Of a stretch of DNA of 64,000 bases, positions 53,835 through 61,739 are shown piece after piece. The stretch is from NCBI GenBank assembly GCA_009699205.1, contig WLOP01000007.1, positions 33,749-97,748 on the forward strand, in the 5' to 3' direction. The notes under the pieces were generated by a model. The model saw only the letters and a program-made list of their open reading frames with translations. It did not search any database and was not told where the DNA came from. Origin of the DNA: Actinomycetota bacterium. Lineage in GTDB: Bacteria; Actinomycetota; Actinomycetes; Nanopelagicales; Nanopelagicaceae. The position numbers and the translations under genes are program-made. How positions within the stretch are numbered: position 1 is the stretch's first letter; every line of letters begins with the position of its first letter.

Positions 53835-54416
53835 TCAGTACTCGTTGTAACCTTTGCCTTCAAAAATATCCGGTGCACACCTTTGGATTCGAGCAATCTG
53901 AGTCTTTTCTTGTTTTGCGGAAGTGAAATGCAAAATGTAAGCCCGCTGGCGCCCTGGTGTTAACTTATTGAACGCAACCGCCAATCCAGGAACCTTCTTG
54001 ATCTGCTTGATAATTTCAGATGGGACAACAAAATCCTTGCTCTGCTTAAACTCCACTTTCAATCCAGCTTCTTCGATAGCTATTGCTTCGGCTATATAGG
54101 CCTTCAAAGTTTTTCGCATCTTGAGTATTTCAGCTTCACTTGTGAACCGGATTTGACGCCCTGATTGAACATTTTCCGTCTGCTGAATCAGAATCTTCTT
54201 CGGGTCCTTCATGAGGGCGCCTTTGAAAAATGCGTAAGCACAATAGTATTTAAAGCCGTGGATGAGGATTACATTTCCATTGTTCAGGGTGTAGCAAGGG
54301 TGTCCCCACTTGAGATCTTCGGTTAGCCCTGATTCGAGAGCAATTTTCCGTAGCGCTGCAAATTCGGGTTTCCACTGGGTGGCTTTACGAATGTAAACAT
54401 CTACTCTCGAATTCAT
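53835..54416 (-). CDS. YdeI/OmpD-associated family protein (DUF1801 + OmdA)
   Basis: 193 residues: N-terminal DUF1801 fold (RKIALESGLTEDLKWGHPCYTLNNGNVILIHGFKYYCAYAFFKGALMKDP) and C-terminal OmdA segment (LAVAFNKLTPGRQRAYILHFTSAKQEKTQIARIQRCAPDIFEGKGYNEY). Widespread in bacteria, role obscure (linked to stress/peptide sensitivity in Salmonella YdeI). TAAAGT is exactly 6 nt before the ATG (leaderless pattern). Confidence 0.85.
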   Translation of the reverse strand: MNSRVDVYIRKATQWKPEFAALRKIALESGLTEDLKWGHPCYTLNNGNVILIHGFKYYCAYAFFKGALMKDPKKILIQQTENVQSGRQIRFTSEAEILKMRKTLKAYIAEAIAIEEAGLKVEFKQSKDFVVPSEIIKQIKKVPGLAVAFNKLTPGRQRAYILHFTSAKQEKTQIARIQRCAPDIFEGKGYNEY

Positions 54417-54514
54417 GGCTGTACTTTACACACTCAACGCAAAGTGAAGTATTACTAATTCCAGTTCTCAATTTTGAGTTCGGAAGCTAAAGTGAACCTT
54501 ACAAATCGCTGCTT

Positions 54515-54844
54515 CTAACCCAATAGCGGACGCAACTCAACTTTTCTGTTGCAACTTCGAGATCCCTCGGCAGCAAGTTCCTTGGCAATTTCAATGGAAG
54601 TTGCTTCAATGATCCAAAACCCGCTGAAGTACTCTGCTGATTCAATAAATGGCCCATCGATAAATTGATTCTTTCCCCCACGATCATCTACAACCGTTGC
54701 AGTTGCTGGAGAATCGAGTCCTCCTGCAAATATCCGCTGTCCGTGTGCCTGTAGCTTTTCGTTGAAGGAATCAATAGCTTGAATTTCCTGCGGGCTATGT
54801 GGCGAGCGAGTCTGGGTATCGATCACTGATATCAAAAATTTCAT
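54515..54844 (-). CDS. YCII/DGPF-domain protein
   Basis: 109 residues with the signature FIDGPFIESAEYFSGFWIIEATSIEIAKELA, a single YCII ferredoxin-like domain of the DGPFAETKE type, often encoded with ECF sigma factors (none here). Enzymatic role unproven. TATTAT is 6 nt before the ATG; the 16-nt block TATTATCGCCCCATG is almost identical to that before the half-VOC gene at 62000. Confidence 0.85.
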   Translation of the reverse strand: MKFLISVIDTQTRSPHSPQEIQAIDSFNEKLQAHGQRIFAGGLDSPATATVVDDRGGKNQFIDGPFIESAEYFSGFWIIEATSIEIAKELAAEGSRSCNRKVELRPLLG

Positions 54845-54889
54845 GGGGCGATAATACTTTGACTTAGAAAGTAGGCAAGTTCGCAGGGA

Positions 54890-56029
54890 TTATGGAAGTG
54901 TCACAGGAGAGCGCGCATAGACCGCAAAGAAATCACGACTGCTTGGGTTGAGATATCTATCTACCTCTCGCTTAAACTTGAACAGTTTCTCAGGGCTTGG
55001 TTGAGTAGCAGACGAATACCACATGTATGAAATCCAATCGGGATTGATATCAAGTTCCATGGCACGAACCGCGCCGGCTGCCTGCAAGACATTTGCAAGC
55101 GACTTTACCGATAACGCATTTCCTGCGACATAAACAATATTCCCATCTGCCGTTACTCCAGCACCTGACCGCGCAACATAGTAAGCGTTCTTAACGGTGA
55201 ATCCCCATTTGCTCTGTTCATTCTCGTCAAGGTTTGGGGTCACCACACTGTTATCCACCAATAAACTTAAGTTTTGTCTCACGGATTCGACAGTTGCTGA
55301 CATCTTCATATCTTTGCCCCAGCTACCAATATCAGCATGTCCATCCGCGTAAATCACGAATGCAGCTGATCCAACTTTCAGAGGTTGGGCCATAATCCCT
55401 TCAGTGTAAAAGCCGCCTCTTGAATCTTTAAATTTGAAACCGCTATTAAAGGTGGCGACTAAACCATTGAGATCAGCCTTGGTGATTTGGTCTGCAGTTT
55501 TATAGTTTGACAATTTTCCTGGTTCTAGAAATCCAGGATGCAACACAAATCGCAGTTCAGTTTTACTCATGAGTGCAATTGCTGCTAGATATGAAGTATG
55601 CGCTTCGTCTGGACGTATATAAGCGATACGTAGTGCAGGTTTACCATTTACTTCGTAGACCGTTTTAAATTTCCCTTCCCCTGGCAAAGCGGGTGAAACC
55701 AGAGGGACAATATCTTGAGATTTCAAACCATCATCGACCACGAATTTATTTAGTAAAGTCGTGTCTGGTTTTCCACCCAATTTTGGCGGATGCAATTTGT
55801 ATTGAAGATTTTCTGCAAACGTGATCACGTTTCCTAGGTGATGATCACGGCCCCATTCAGCCAAACGCGCTGCGACGCTATCTGTTCCCGGTGCAGTTAA
55901 GGCGGGTGTTACTGACCAAGAGGTTGTACCCAGAAAAATAAGAATTATGAGCGCTGGTATTGAGAATCGCTTGGTTCTAAGGAATTCCTTAAAACTCATC
56001 CTAGGTAGATGAATCCTGATTCTGCGCAT
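54890..56029 (-). CDS. Exported phosphodiester glycosidase (NAGPA-like) protein
   Basis: 379 residues with an N-terminal membrane anchor (FSIPALIILIFLGTTSWSVTPALTA) and a long external part. The PF09992-type pattern is visible: LVATFNSGFKFKDSRGGFYTEGIMA, AAFVIYADGHADIGSWG, SVRQNLSLLVDNSVV, SGAGVTADGNIVYVAGNALSVKSLANVLQAAGAVRAMELDINPDW. Family members cleave phosphodiester-linked sugars in envelope polymers. Lies 40 nt downstream of dprE2 on the same strand, suggesting a role in maturing or recycling a phosphodiester-linked wall glycan. Confidence 0.82.
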   Translation of the reverse strand: MRRIRIHLPRMSFKEFLRTKRFSIPALIILIFLGTTSWSVTPALTAPGTDSVAARLAEWGRDHHLGNVITFAENLQYKLHPPKLGGKPDTTLLNKFVVDDGLKSQDIVPLVSPALPGEGKFKTVYEVNGKPALRIAYIRPDEAHTSYLAAIALMSKTELRFVLHPGFLEPGKLSNYKTADQITKADLNGLVATFNSGFKFKDSRGGFYTEGIMAQPLKVGSAAFVIYADGHADIGSWGKDMKMSATVESVRQNLSLLVDNSVVTPNLDENEQSKWGFTVKNAYYVARSGAGVTADGNIVYVAGNALSVKSLANVLQAAGAVRAMELDINPDWISYMWYSSATQPSPEKLFKFKREVDRYLNPSSRDFFAVYARSPVTLP

Positions 56030-56071
56030 TGGGTGAGCCTACCAACCAATATTCAATCAGGCTTCTTATAC

Positions 56072-56761
56072 CTATCCCAAACGACGAAAAATAATCTCAG
56101 GTAAATTTCTGAAAATAATTGCTACATATCTCAAGATTGTCGGTGCATAAGCGATTGTCGATCTACCCTGCAGAAGTTTGGCTCCAATTTTACCGGCCTG
56201 TTCAGCGGAGATTGAAAATGGAGCCGGTTTCATCCCCTGAGTCATGCGAGTTAGCACGAATCCAGGACGCAGAATCTTTATCTCAACACCAGAATTCTTC
56301 AACTTGTGCGATAAACCACGAGCGTAGAAATCAATTGCTGCCTTCGTTGAACCATAGGCAAAATTATCAATTCTGGGACGCTCCTGTGCAAAAGATGAGA
56401 TTACTAGGATCTTGCCATGACCTTGCGTCACCATCTTTGAAGCAATCAAATAAAGAAGATGGGCTGTTGCGAGATAATTTACCTCGATGACTCTTAAGAG
56501 GTTTGCTTCCTCGGTAGTTGATTCTTGATTGCCAAGGGCACCTATAGCAATGATTGCTACATCTAAATCCTTCGTGAACATCGAGCTAACAACTTCTCTG
56601 CGCGCATTTTCAATTGCCGCGTCAAATCCCGAGGTTTGCCGATCAAACCTAATAACTTCTTCAATACCATCTTGAGGAAGCGATCTTAAAACTGCATTAC
56701 CTATTTCGCTGGCGCCGCCAATAAGAGCAATTCTTTGAGGAGTTTTGAAACTATTTAGCAC
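56072..56761 (-). CDS. dprE2: Decaprenylphosphoryl-2-keto-ribose reductase (DprE2-like SDR)
   Basis: 229 residues, short-chain dehydrogenase: RIALIGGASEIGNAVLRSL (NAD-binding), VISSFAQERPRIDNFAYGSTKAAIDFYARGL (Ser and YxxxK catalytic). GTG 56761 is chosen because AAGGAGG lies 9 nt upstream; the ATG at 56794 sits upstream of that site within dprE1. It overlaps dprE1 by 7 nt. With DprE1 it epimerises decaprenylphosphoryl-ribose to -arabinose. Confidence 0.9.
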   Translation of the reverse strand: MLNSFKTPQRIALIGGASEIGNAVLRSLPQDGIEEVIRFDRQTSGFDAAIENARREVVSSMFTKDLDVAIIAIGALGNQESTTEEANLLRVIEVNYLATAHLLYLIASKMVTQGHGKILVISSFAQERPRIDNFAYGSTKAAIDFYARGLSHKLKNSGVEIKILRPGFVLTRMTQGMKPAPFSISAEQAGKIGAKLLQGRSTIAYAPTILRYVAIIFRNLPEIIFRRLG

Positions 56762-58074
56762 AGCCCCAACCTCCTTGCCTGGTCTGAGTTCCACAATTTC
56801 TGCGGATCCATTTCATCGCGAATTTCTTTCCATTCATTTAAATGTGGGTACATTGCGGGCAAGTACTCAGCACGAAGTCTTGAATCCTTAACTAAATAGA
56901 CTCTACCTTTCCTATTAACTAATTCTGCGTCAAATTCATTCAATGTCCGTTCTAAATTTGGTATCGAAACTGGAAGATCCACGGCTAATGTCCAACCAGG
57001 AGACGGGAAGCTCAAATAACCCGGCGACGAAGCGCCAAAGCGCTTTAAAACTCCAAGGAAAGAAGCAGCTTTCAGCTCTCGTAATTTTGCAAGAACGGTG
57101 AATAAGAACTCCTCTTCCCCGTCGGGAATAGAAAATTGATACTGGAGGAAGCCATCTTCCCCATAAACCCGATTCCAATTGTTCACACCATCAAGCGGAT
57201 GGCAGAATGCTCGAACGCTTGATGTGCCGCTGTTGAGTGGCTTCTTAAACCACATCGAATTGAATGCCCCGACAGTAATAGGTGTTATCAAACTGCCCTT
57301 GGGCTTAAGTGGGAAATTGATTTGCTTAGGCGAATTGCGGAATTTCTTGCTGAAGGATTCCGCAAAATCTCCCATCCCAACTATGCCTCGACCACAATAG
57401 GAACCTGACAAATCTATCCATGCAACAGTGTGGTCATGTTCTAGGTCCGCGGTTTTCAAATCAAACAACAGCTCATTTAGATCACAACTTCGCTTTTCAT
57501 GGACGTTGAAATGATTTCCTTCGACTGGGCTTAATTGGAGTTCGGCTTCGACAATAATTCCAGTGAGACCCATACCACCCACTGTTGCCCAAAAATGTTT
57601 ACTTGTGGGACCCGTTGGCTGAAGCTCGCGAACGCTTGAGTCAGAATACATAACTTTCATACTCATAACCATCGAAGAGAATGCCCCTGTTTTGTGATGA
57701 GATTTTCCATGGATATCTGCAGCGATTGCGCCCCCCACTGTTACAAATCCAGTGCCGGGAACCACCGCAGGAAAATAGCCCGCTCGCAATGCAATAGTTT
57801 CCAAACTAGCAATACTCAGCCCGGCTCCAACTCGAATGACACCACTGGTCGGATTCATCGATACTGATTGAAGTTGATGGGAAGACAAATGCAGGCCCCC
57901 TGAATTCAAGGCCGAATCACCATAACTCCTTCGAAGGCCGACGGCTAGTGCGCCTCGTTCTCCCCCAATAGATCTGATTGTTTTCTGCATTTCCACGATA
58001 TTTTCCGAACGATCAAAACTACGGGCATGGATACTTCTTCCCCATCCGGTGCTCGAAGATAAAACTTCATCCAT
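56755..58074 (-). CDS. dprE1: Decaprenylphosphoryl-beta-D-ribose 2'-oxidase (DprE1)
   Basis: 439 residues, FAD-binding oxidase aligned throughout with mycobacterial DprE1: TGWGRSI, VGLRRSYGDSALNSGG, VPGTGFVTVGGAIAADIHGKSHHKTGAF (FAD site, active-site His), NWNRVYGEDGFLQYQFSIP, VYLVKDSRL (catalytic Lys ~396), MDPQKLWNSDQARRLGL. At the position of the covalent benzothiazinone target Cys387 (mycobacterial GWNVCVDFP) this protein has GWTLAVDLP, i.e. Ala364. Its ATG overlaps the upstream stop (TGATG) and its end overlaps dprE2, forming a tight operon. Confidence 0.93.
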   Translation of the reverse strand: MDEVLSSSTGWGRSIHARSFDRSENIVEMQKTIRSIGGERGALAVGLRRSYGDSALNSGGLHLSSHQLQSVSMNPTSGVIRVGAGLSIASLETIALRAGYFPAVVPGTGFVTVGGAIAADIHGKSHHKTGAFSSMVMSMKVMYSDSSVRELQPTGPTSKHFWATVGGMGLTGIIVEAELQLSPVEGNHFNVHEKRSCDLNELLFDLKTADLEHDHTVAWIDLSGSYCGRGIVGMGDFAESFSKKFRNSPKQINFPLKPKGSLITPITVGAFNSMWFKKPLNSGTSSVRAFCHPLDGVNNWNRVYGEDGFLQYQFSIPDGEEEFLFTVLAKLRELKAASFLGVLKRFGASSPGYLSFPSPGWTLAVDLPVSIPNLERTLNEFDAELVNRKGRVYLVKDSRLRAEYLPAMYPHLNEWKEIRDEMDPQKLWNSDQARRLGLC

Positions 58075-58937
58075 CAGTGACTCGATTTATATACAGCGAG
58101 AAATAACAATGCAGCGGTCGAAAATGAACAAGCAATTAGGTATAGATCCTTGAGGATGAGTTCCTCGGGAGCTTCACCATGCCCTTTGCTGACCAACCAC
58201 AGGTATCGAAAAATTCCCATTGTTACAGGAATCAAAGAAATTTGGGCATACGGATGGATTTGATTAATGGAGAAGGACCATAAGCTATAAGAAGTTAACG
58301 TTATCGCGGTAGAAATGGCGAGAATTAATTCCAAAAAGTTGGGCGGATATTCGGCTATCACCTTGCGCGTTGAGGAATTTTTAGAATTGGCACCTTCTGC
58401 AATCCTCTTAGATAAGACAATTACTAGTGAACCAAATCCAGTAACTACAAGAAACCATTTCGTAATAGGCAAGTCCGTGGCAAATCCTCCTGCTATTGCC
58501 CGCAATGTAAAACCGAAGGCTACGATCGAAAACTCGATAACTGGCTGATTCTTTAATCCAAAGGAATATAAGTTAGTAATAATAAAATATGCCAGCAGCA
58601 GGAATTGGAAATTATATGGCAAATAGGAAGCCACATAAAACCCAATTATTACAAGTGAAATAGATAGAGCTAATGCTTGATTTTTGGATACTTCTCCTGA
58701 GGCAAGTGGACGAGATTTCTTTTTCTCATTTGCTCGATCGATTTCGATATCGCAAATGTCATTCACTATGTAGCAAGCGCTCGAAATAAGTGCGAAAGCC
58801 ACAAATGATTGAGCGACGATAACCAACTCACGAGAAGCAAATAACTGGCCGGCAGCGAATGGGGCCACGAGAAGCAATACGTTCTTGCTCCATTGTTTGG
58901 GTCGCATCAATCTGATTAGGGATGGAATCAGTTGCAT
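58074..58937 (-). CDS. Decaprenyl-phosphate phosphoribosyltransferase (UbiA family)
   Basis: 287 residues, about eight to nine membrane helices. N-terminal LIRLMRPKQWSKNVLLLVAPFAAGQLF, first Asp motif CYIVNDICDIEIDRANEKKKSRPLASGEVS, and the second polar loop SKRIAEGANSKNSSTRKVI match Rv3806c-type enzymes that load phosphoribose onto decaprenyl phosphate. First gene of the operon with dprE1 and dprE2, so all three steps to decaprenylphosphoryl-arabinose are together. ATG 58937. Confidence 0.88.
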   Translation of the reverse strand: MQLIPSLIRLMRPKQWSKNVLLLVAPFAAGQLFASRELVIVAQSFVAFALISSACYIVNDICDIEIDRANEKKKSRPLASGEVSKNQALALSISLVIIGFYVASYLPYNFQFLLLAYFIITNLYSFGLKNQPVIEFSIVAFGFTLRAIAGGFATDLPITKWFLVVTGFGSLVIVLSKRIAEGANSKNSSTRKVIAEYPPNFLELILAISTAITLTSYSLWSFSINQIHPYAQISLIPVTMGIFRYLWLVSKGHGEAPEELILKDLYLIACSFSTAALLFLAVYKSSH

Positions 58938-58952
58938 AACTTCAATCCTAAC

Positions 58953-59088
58953 TCAAAGTCCCTCAGCACCAGCGCTTGAGCGGCAATCGGGCGAGGAAAG
59001 TATGTGACGGATTATTTTGGCCACCGTCCATTCAGGATTAACTACGTATGCACCAAGGGCTTCGTCTGGAAGTTCGATAACTAGTCGC
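58953..59088 (-). pseudogene. Fragment of a DinB-like gene
   Basis: An open stretch without start codon overlapping the end of the VOC gene reads RLVIELPDEALGAYVVNP followed by EWTVAKIIRHILSS before a TGA at 58953-58955. The LPDEALG...PEWTVAKIIRHI pattern is that of the first two helices of DinB-type enzymes. The rest is absent, so this appears to be a remnant. It occupies most of the otherwise empty 58938-59080 gap. Confidence 0.4.
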
Positions 59089-59461
59089 TCTTGGCTTTCA
59101 AAACACAAAACTCATTACCTTCGGGATCTGCCATAACTACCCAAGTAGTTTCGAGGTCTGAAGATTGTCCGATTTCAATCTTTTTGGCTCCAAGTTTTTC
59201 TAAGCGCGCAACCTCTACGTTTTGGTCGTCCGGGCGCAAATCTAAGTGCATCCGATTCTTAATTATTTTTGAGTCCGAAACCTTCAAAAAGAGAATGTCG
59301 GGAAAGCCTGTCTTCATGGGATCTCCCAGATCCCTTTCAATCCACCAGCCAATGTCATCGCCATCTTCGCTAACAGACCAACCCAAAACTTCGGCCCAAA
59401 AATGGGCAAGCGCCTTTGGTTCATGAGCGTCTAAGGTGATGCACTGAATTGTTAATGTCAT
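59081..59461 (-). CDS. VOC (glyoxalase-like) family protein
   Basis: 126 residues, one VOC domain: TIQCITLDAHEPKALAHFWAEVLGWSV, LGDPMKTGFPDILFLKVSD, RMHLDLRPDDQNVEVARLEKLGAKKIEIGQ, TWVVMADPEGNEFCVLK, the common Glyoxalase_6 layout with His-x-Asp in the metal strand. Substrate unknown. TACTAT lies 7 nt before the ATG (leaderless pattern). Confidence 0.85.
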   Translation of the reverse strand: MTLTIQCITLDAHEPKALAHFWAEVLGWSVSEDGDDIGWWIERDLGDPMKTGFPDILFLKVSDSKIIKNRMHLDLRPDDQNVEVARLEKLGAKKIEIGQSSDLETTWVVMADPEGNEFCVLKAKSD

Positions 59462-59526
59462 GGCGAGAATAGTAAAAGAAGAATGACTAAATCTAAAGAG
59501 CCTAGGTCACCGAACGCTAATTTAGT

Positions 59527-59550
59527 GAAGAACCGCCCTGTAAGCCGGAG
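59527..59550 (+). repeat. Dispersed ~25-bp repeat, copy 1
   Basis: Consensus over five copies: AAGAGTCGCCCTGTAAGCCG then GAR. This copy (GAAGAACCGCCCTGTAAGCC-GGAG) ends 2 nt before the TACAAT hexamer of the dinB promoter. Flanks form imperfect pairs (GTGAA/TTCAC, CCCT/AGGG). Confidence 0.7.
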
Positions 59551-59565
59551 GGTACAATTCACCCC

Positions 59566-60042
59566 ATGATTTCAGTCGAAACTTCGATCAAACACCTTGC
59601 CTGGTCTAATCAAAAGTTCTTCTCATACTTTGCTACACAGCCAGAAGTGACCTTTTCTTTACGAGCAGCTGATGGTGAGTGGGGCATCGGCACATTGCTT
59701 TCCCACATCGCAAATAGCGAATCTTGGTTTCGCTACTGCTTGACTGAGGTTGATTGGTCAGATTTTCAGGACATTACCTCAGGAGCCATGATCAAGGATT
59801 ACCTACAGATAATGGCAGAGCTCGACTCAGTTTTGTTAAATGAGACAAGCAAGCCAGATGGTGAGCTCGCAATTCAGGCTGGTGACAAAGTTATTCATGC
59901 GACTCGTTCTTTATTACTTTCTCAAGCAGTTATGCATGCGGCAGAGCACAAAGGACAGATTGCAACCATTCTTAAGCAGCATGGTCATCACATTGATTTG
60001 GATGCTCTAGATGTATGGAATTTCATTACTGCAAGAAAATGA
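59566..60042 (+). CDS. DinB family protein
   Basis: 158 residues of the four-helix DinB/YfiT metal-binding fold: VETSIKHLAWSNQKFF, DGEWGIGTLLSHIANSESWF (first His), MHAAEHKGQIATILKQHGHHIDLDALDVWNFI (AxxHxxQ-type second His motif). Family members are thiol-dependent (bacillithiol/mycothiol) transferases or hydrolases in stress response. TACAAT (59553-59558) is 7 nt before the ATG. Bounded by repeat copies at 59527-59550 and 60045-60070. Confidence 0.9.
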   Translation: MISVETSIKHLAWSNQKFFSYFATQPEVTFSLRAADGEWGIGTLLSHIANSESWFRYCLTEVDWSDFQDITSGAMIKDYLQIMAELDSVLLNETSKPDGELAIQAGDKVIHATRSLLLSQAVMHAAEHKGQIATILKQHGHHIDLDALDVWNFITARK

Positions 60043-60044
60043 TA

Positions 60045-60070
60045 AAGAAGAGTCGCACTATGAGCCGGAA
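60045..60070 (+). repeat. Dispersed ~25-bp repeat, copy 2
   Basis: AAGAAGAGTCGCACTATGAG-CCGGAA, starting 2 nt after the dinB stop codon. Same orientation as the other copies. Confidence 0.65.
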
Positions 60071-60153
60071 GAATTCACTCCTGCTGGTGGTGTTGTTGGA
60101 AAAACTTCAATATTCCAGAGAGCTGCAAGAGGCAGTGAGTGAATTGTTTCTAA

Positions 60154-60528
60154 TACAGCATTGTCATCTTCACCAAAAGCCTCAAGAAACACCGTGCGCT
60201 TTGGCATCGCTACCTTGATAAATCCAAGCTGGCAACCGGCCTTGGTTGGGAAATTAGTCGGATGTCCCATCAAATTTCCCGAATGGATGAAGCCGGCTTT
60301 GTAAAGAAAACTAAGAACCTTGAAGATTCCCGTTGCTTCGATGTCTCCATAACGGCTAAGGGAAGAAAAATCGCCGAGGCTGCTATTCCTCTACAGTCCA
60401 AAGAAATCAATCATTGCTTCAGCGAGGTGCTCACACAGGCTCAGATGAAGTCTTTGATCGAAATATCTGAAGCAATCTCTAATCACATGAAGGCAAACCA
60501 TCCCATTAACAAGAAGGTAGATAAATAA
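60154..60528 (+). pseudogene. 5'-truncated MarR family regulator
   Basis: The open frame from 60154 reads ...LKKHRALWHRYLDKS, then KLATGLGWEISRMSHQISRM and DEAGFVKKTKNLEDSRCFDVSITAKG, a clear MarR winged helix with recognition helix and wing, plus the C-terminal dimer helix. But no ATG, GTG or TTG exists before 60262, which lies inside the recognition helix, and a TAA precedes 60154. The N-terminal dimerisation helix is missing. Translation from 60262 (89 codons) would not give a DNA-binding protein. Probably broken; the upstream DNA is occupied by unrelated sequence after the repeat. Confidence 0.65.
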
Positions 60529-60609
60529 ATGAAAATCGCACTCGACATATTCGGAGCACTTCTCGCATTTGCCGCTATTGGATCAGCTGTATCAAAGCTC
60601 AAGCGGTAA
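60529..60609 (+). CDS. 26-residue single-helix membrane peptide
   Basis: Starts directly at the MarR stop (TAA ATG) with GAAGGT upstream. Sequence MKIALDIFGALLAFAAIGSA followed by VSKLKR: one hydrophobic helix and a basic end. It resembles the first helix of DoxX-type membrane proteins (MKIALW...GxxKL), so it may be a truncated DoxX relic or a genuine micro-protein. Too short for homology to decide. Confidence 0.4.
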   Translation: MKIALDIFGALLAFAAIGSAVSKLKR

Positions 60610-60669
60610 ACAAAAGAGCAGAAAGGTCATTACAAGGCTCAATAGCAGAGTTCTTGTATTATTTCCGCC

Positions 60670-61098
60670 ATGACATTTACAGGACTTAACTTCATAGGCA
60701 TTCTCGTAGCATTCGGATTCTCATTCGTTAGCGGCGCAATTTGGTTTGGACCTAAAACCTTCTATCCAATCTGGATGAAAGAACGTGGTGTTGCCAATGG
60801 CCAGCTAAATTCGCACCAGAACAAGCCAGTTCTCCTCTTCGGCGGCACAATCCTCGGCGTGCTTATTCAGACTCTTACTCTGGGTCTGATCATCAACTCA
60901 CTCCAGCACGCTGGCACGGATATCGGTACCGCTGATGGAGCAGGAATTGGCTTCGCACTTGGTGTGGGAATCGCGGCATTCGCCTCCCTTTCGCATCGGC
61001 TCTTCGGTGGAGAAAATATCAAGGTCTGGCTCATTGAAACCACAAACGATGCGCTCAACTTAACTATCGCTGGTGCAATCATCGCATTCTTAAACTAA
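60670..61098 (+). CDS. DUF1761 family membrane protein
   Basis: 142 residues, four membrane helices: LNFIGILVAFGFSFVSGAIWFGPKTFYPIWMKERG, GGTILGVLIQTLTLGLIINSL, GAGIGFALGVGIAAFASLSHRLFGGENIKVWLIETTNDALNLTIAGAIIAFLN. This is the DUF1761 layout with the SGxxWFGxKxFxxxWM and NxxxxxxxxGxIl motifs. Function unknown. TATTAT (60657-60662) is 7 nt before the ATG (leaderless pattern). Confidence 0.88.
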   Translation: MTFTGLNFIGILVAFGFSFVSGAIWFGPKTFYPIWMKERGVANGQLNSHQNKPVLLFGGTILGVLIQTLTLGLIINSLQHAGTDIGTADGAGIGFALGVGIAAFASLSHRLFGGENIKVWLIETTNDALNLTIAGAIIAFLN

Positions 61099-61106
61099 GA
61101 ATTTCT

Positions 61107-61682
61107 TTAAGAGGTTGTGATGATAGTTCTTTTGTAAACTTTGCCTTTTGCATCATAAGTAATCCATGTTCCGGTTTGCTCACCATTTTTGAAACTACCT
61201 GAACGCATGATTACCCCAGTCTTTCGAAACCATTTCCATTCGCCATGGAGGCTGCCTGCCTTGAATTTACCTTTGGACTTTAATACTCCATTTGTGTAGA
61301 ACTCTAGGTACTCACCTGTTTTCTTGGGATACGAATCATTAATTTGCAGAATTCTTTCTGTAAGAATCTTATTGACTAGCGCCTTCGGAATATTGTTTCC
61401 AACCTCAAAGTGAATGGATCCTTTAGTTTGCACATATTTCTCTAACTCCTTTTTAAGCCGAGAATTAAATGACCCACTATTAGGAAAAATACTGTTGTGA
61501 GACTTATAACCATCAAAGCCAATTACTGGCACATCCTCAATTAGAAATGTTGGTATACCGTATTTAATAATTTGTTCTGATTTTGGAAGTTTGGAAGCTA
61601 TGTGATTGCGCAGATCCGTAAGAATCTTCTTTTGGTCGGGCCCGAACTTCTTGAGGTGAGCAGATACTTGTGCTTTAGACAT
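61107..61682 (-). CDS. DUF1801 protein fused to MORN-type repeats
   Basis: 191 residues. Residues 1-~115 are a DUF1801/YdhG-like domain (VSAHLKKFGPDQKKILTDLRNHIASKLPKSEQIIKYGIPTFLIEDVPVIGFDGYKSHNSIFPNSG). Residues ~125-190 are MORN-like antitoxin-type repeats (GEYLEFYTNGVLKSKGKFKAGSLHGEWKWFRKTGVIMRSGSFKNGEQTGTWITYDAKG). The combination is uncommon in my experience. TATTAT lies exactly 6 nt before the ATG. Convergent with DUF1761. Confidence 0.8.
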   Translation of the reverse strand: MSKAQVSAHLKKFGPDQKKILTDLRNHIASKLPKSEQIIKYGIPTFLIEDVPVIGFDGYKSHNSIFPNSGSFNSRLKKELEKYVQTKGSIHFEVGNNIPKALVNKILTERILQINDSYPKKTGEYLEFYTNGVLKSKGKFKAGSLHGEWKWFRKTGVIMRSGSFKNGEQTGTWITYDAKGKVYKRTIITTS

Positions 61683-61714
61683 AAGAAAATAATATTCCGT
61701 TCTTGGGCAAAATA

Positions 61715-61739
61715 GACAGAGTCGCTCTAAAAGCCAGAA
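61715..61739 (+). repeat. Dispersed ~25-bp repeat, copy 3
   Basis: GACAGAGTCGCTCTAAAAGC-CAGAA. It directly abuts the stop codon of the half-VOC gene (61740-61742) and lies ~20 nt upstream of the TATTAT of the next gene on the minus strand. Confidence 0.65.

Noticed and set aside
60058..60273. 71-codon minus-strand frame opposite the truncated MarR gene
   Set aside because: An internal MPKRTVFLEAFGEDDNAV stretch looks protein-like, but the frame overlaps the conserved MarR sequence on the other strand and has no promoter or ribosome site. Kept only as a possible fragment.
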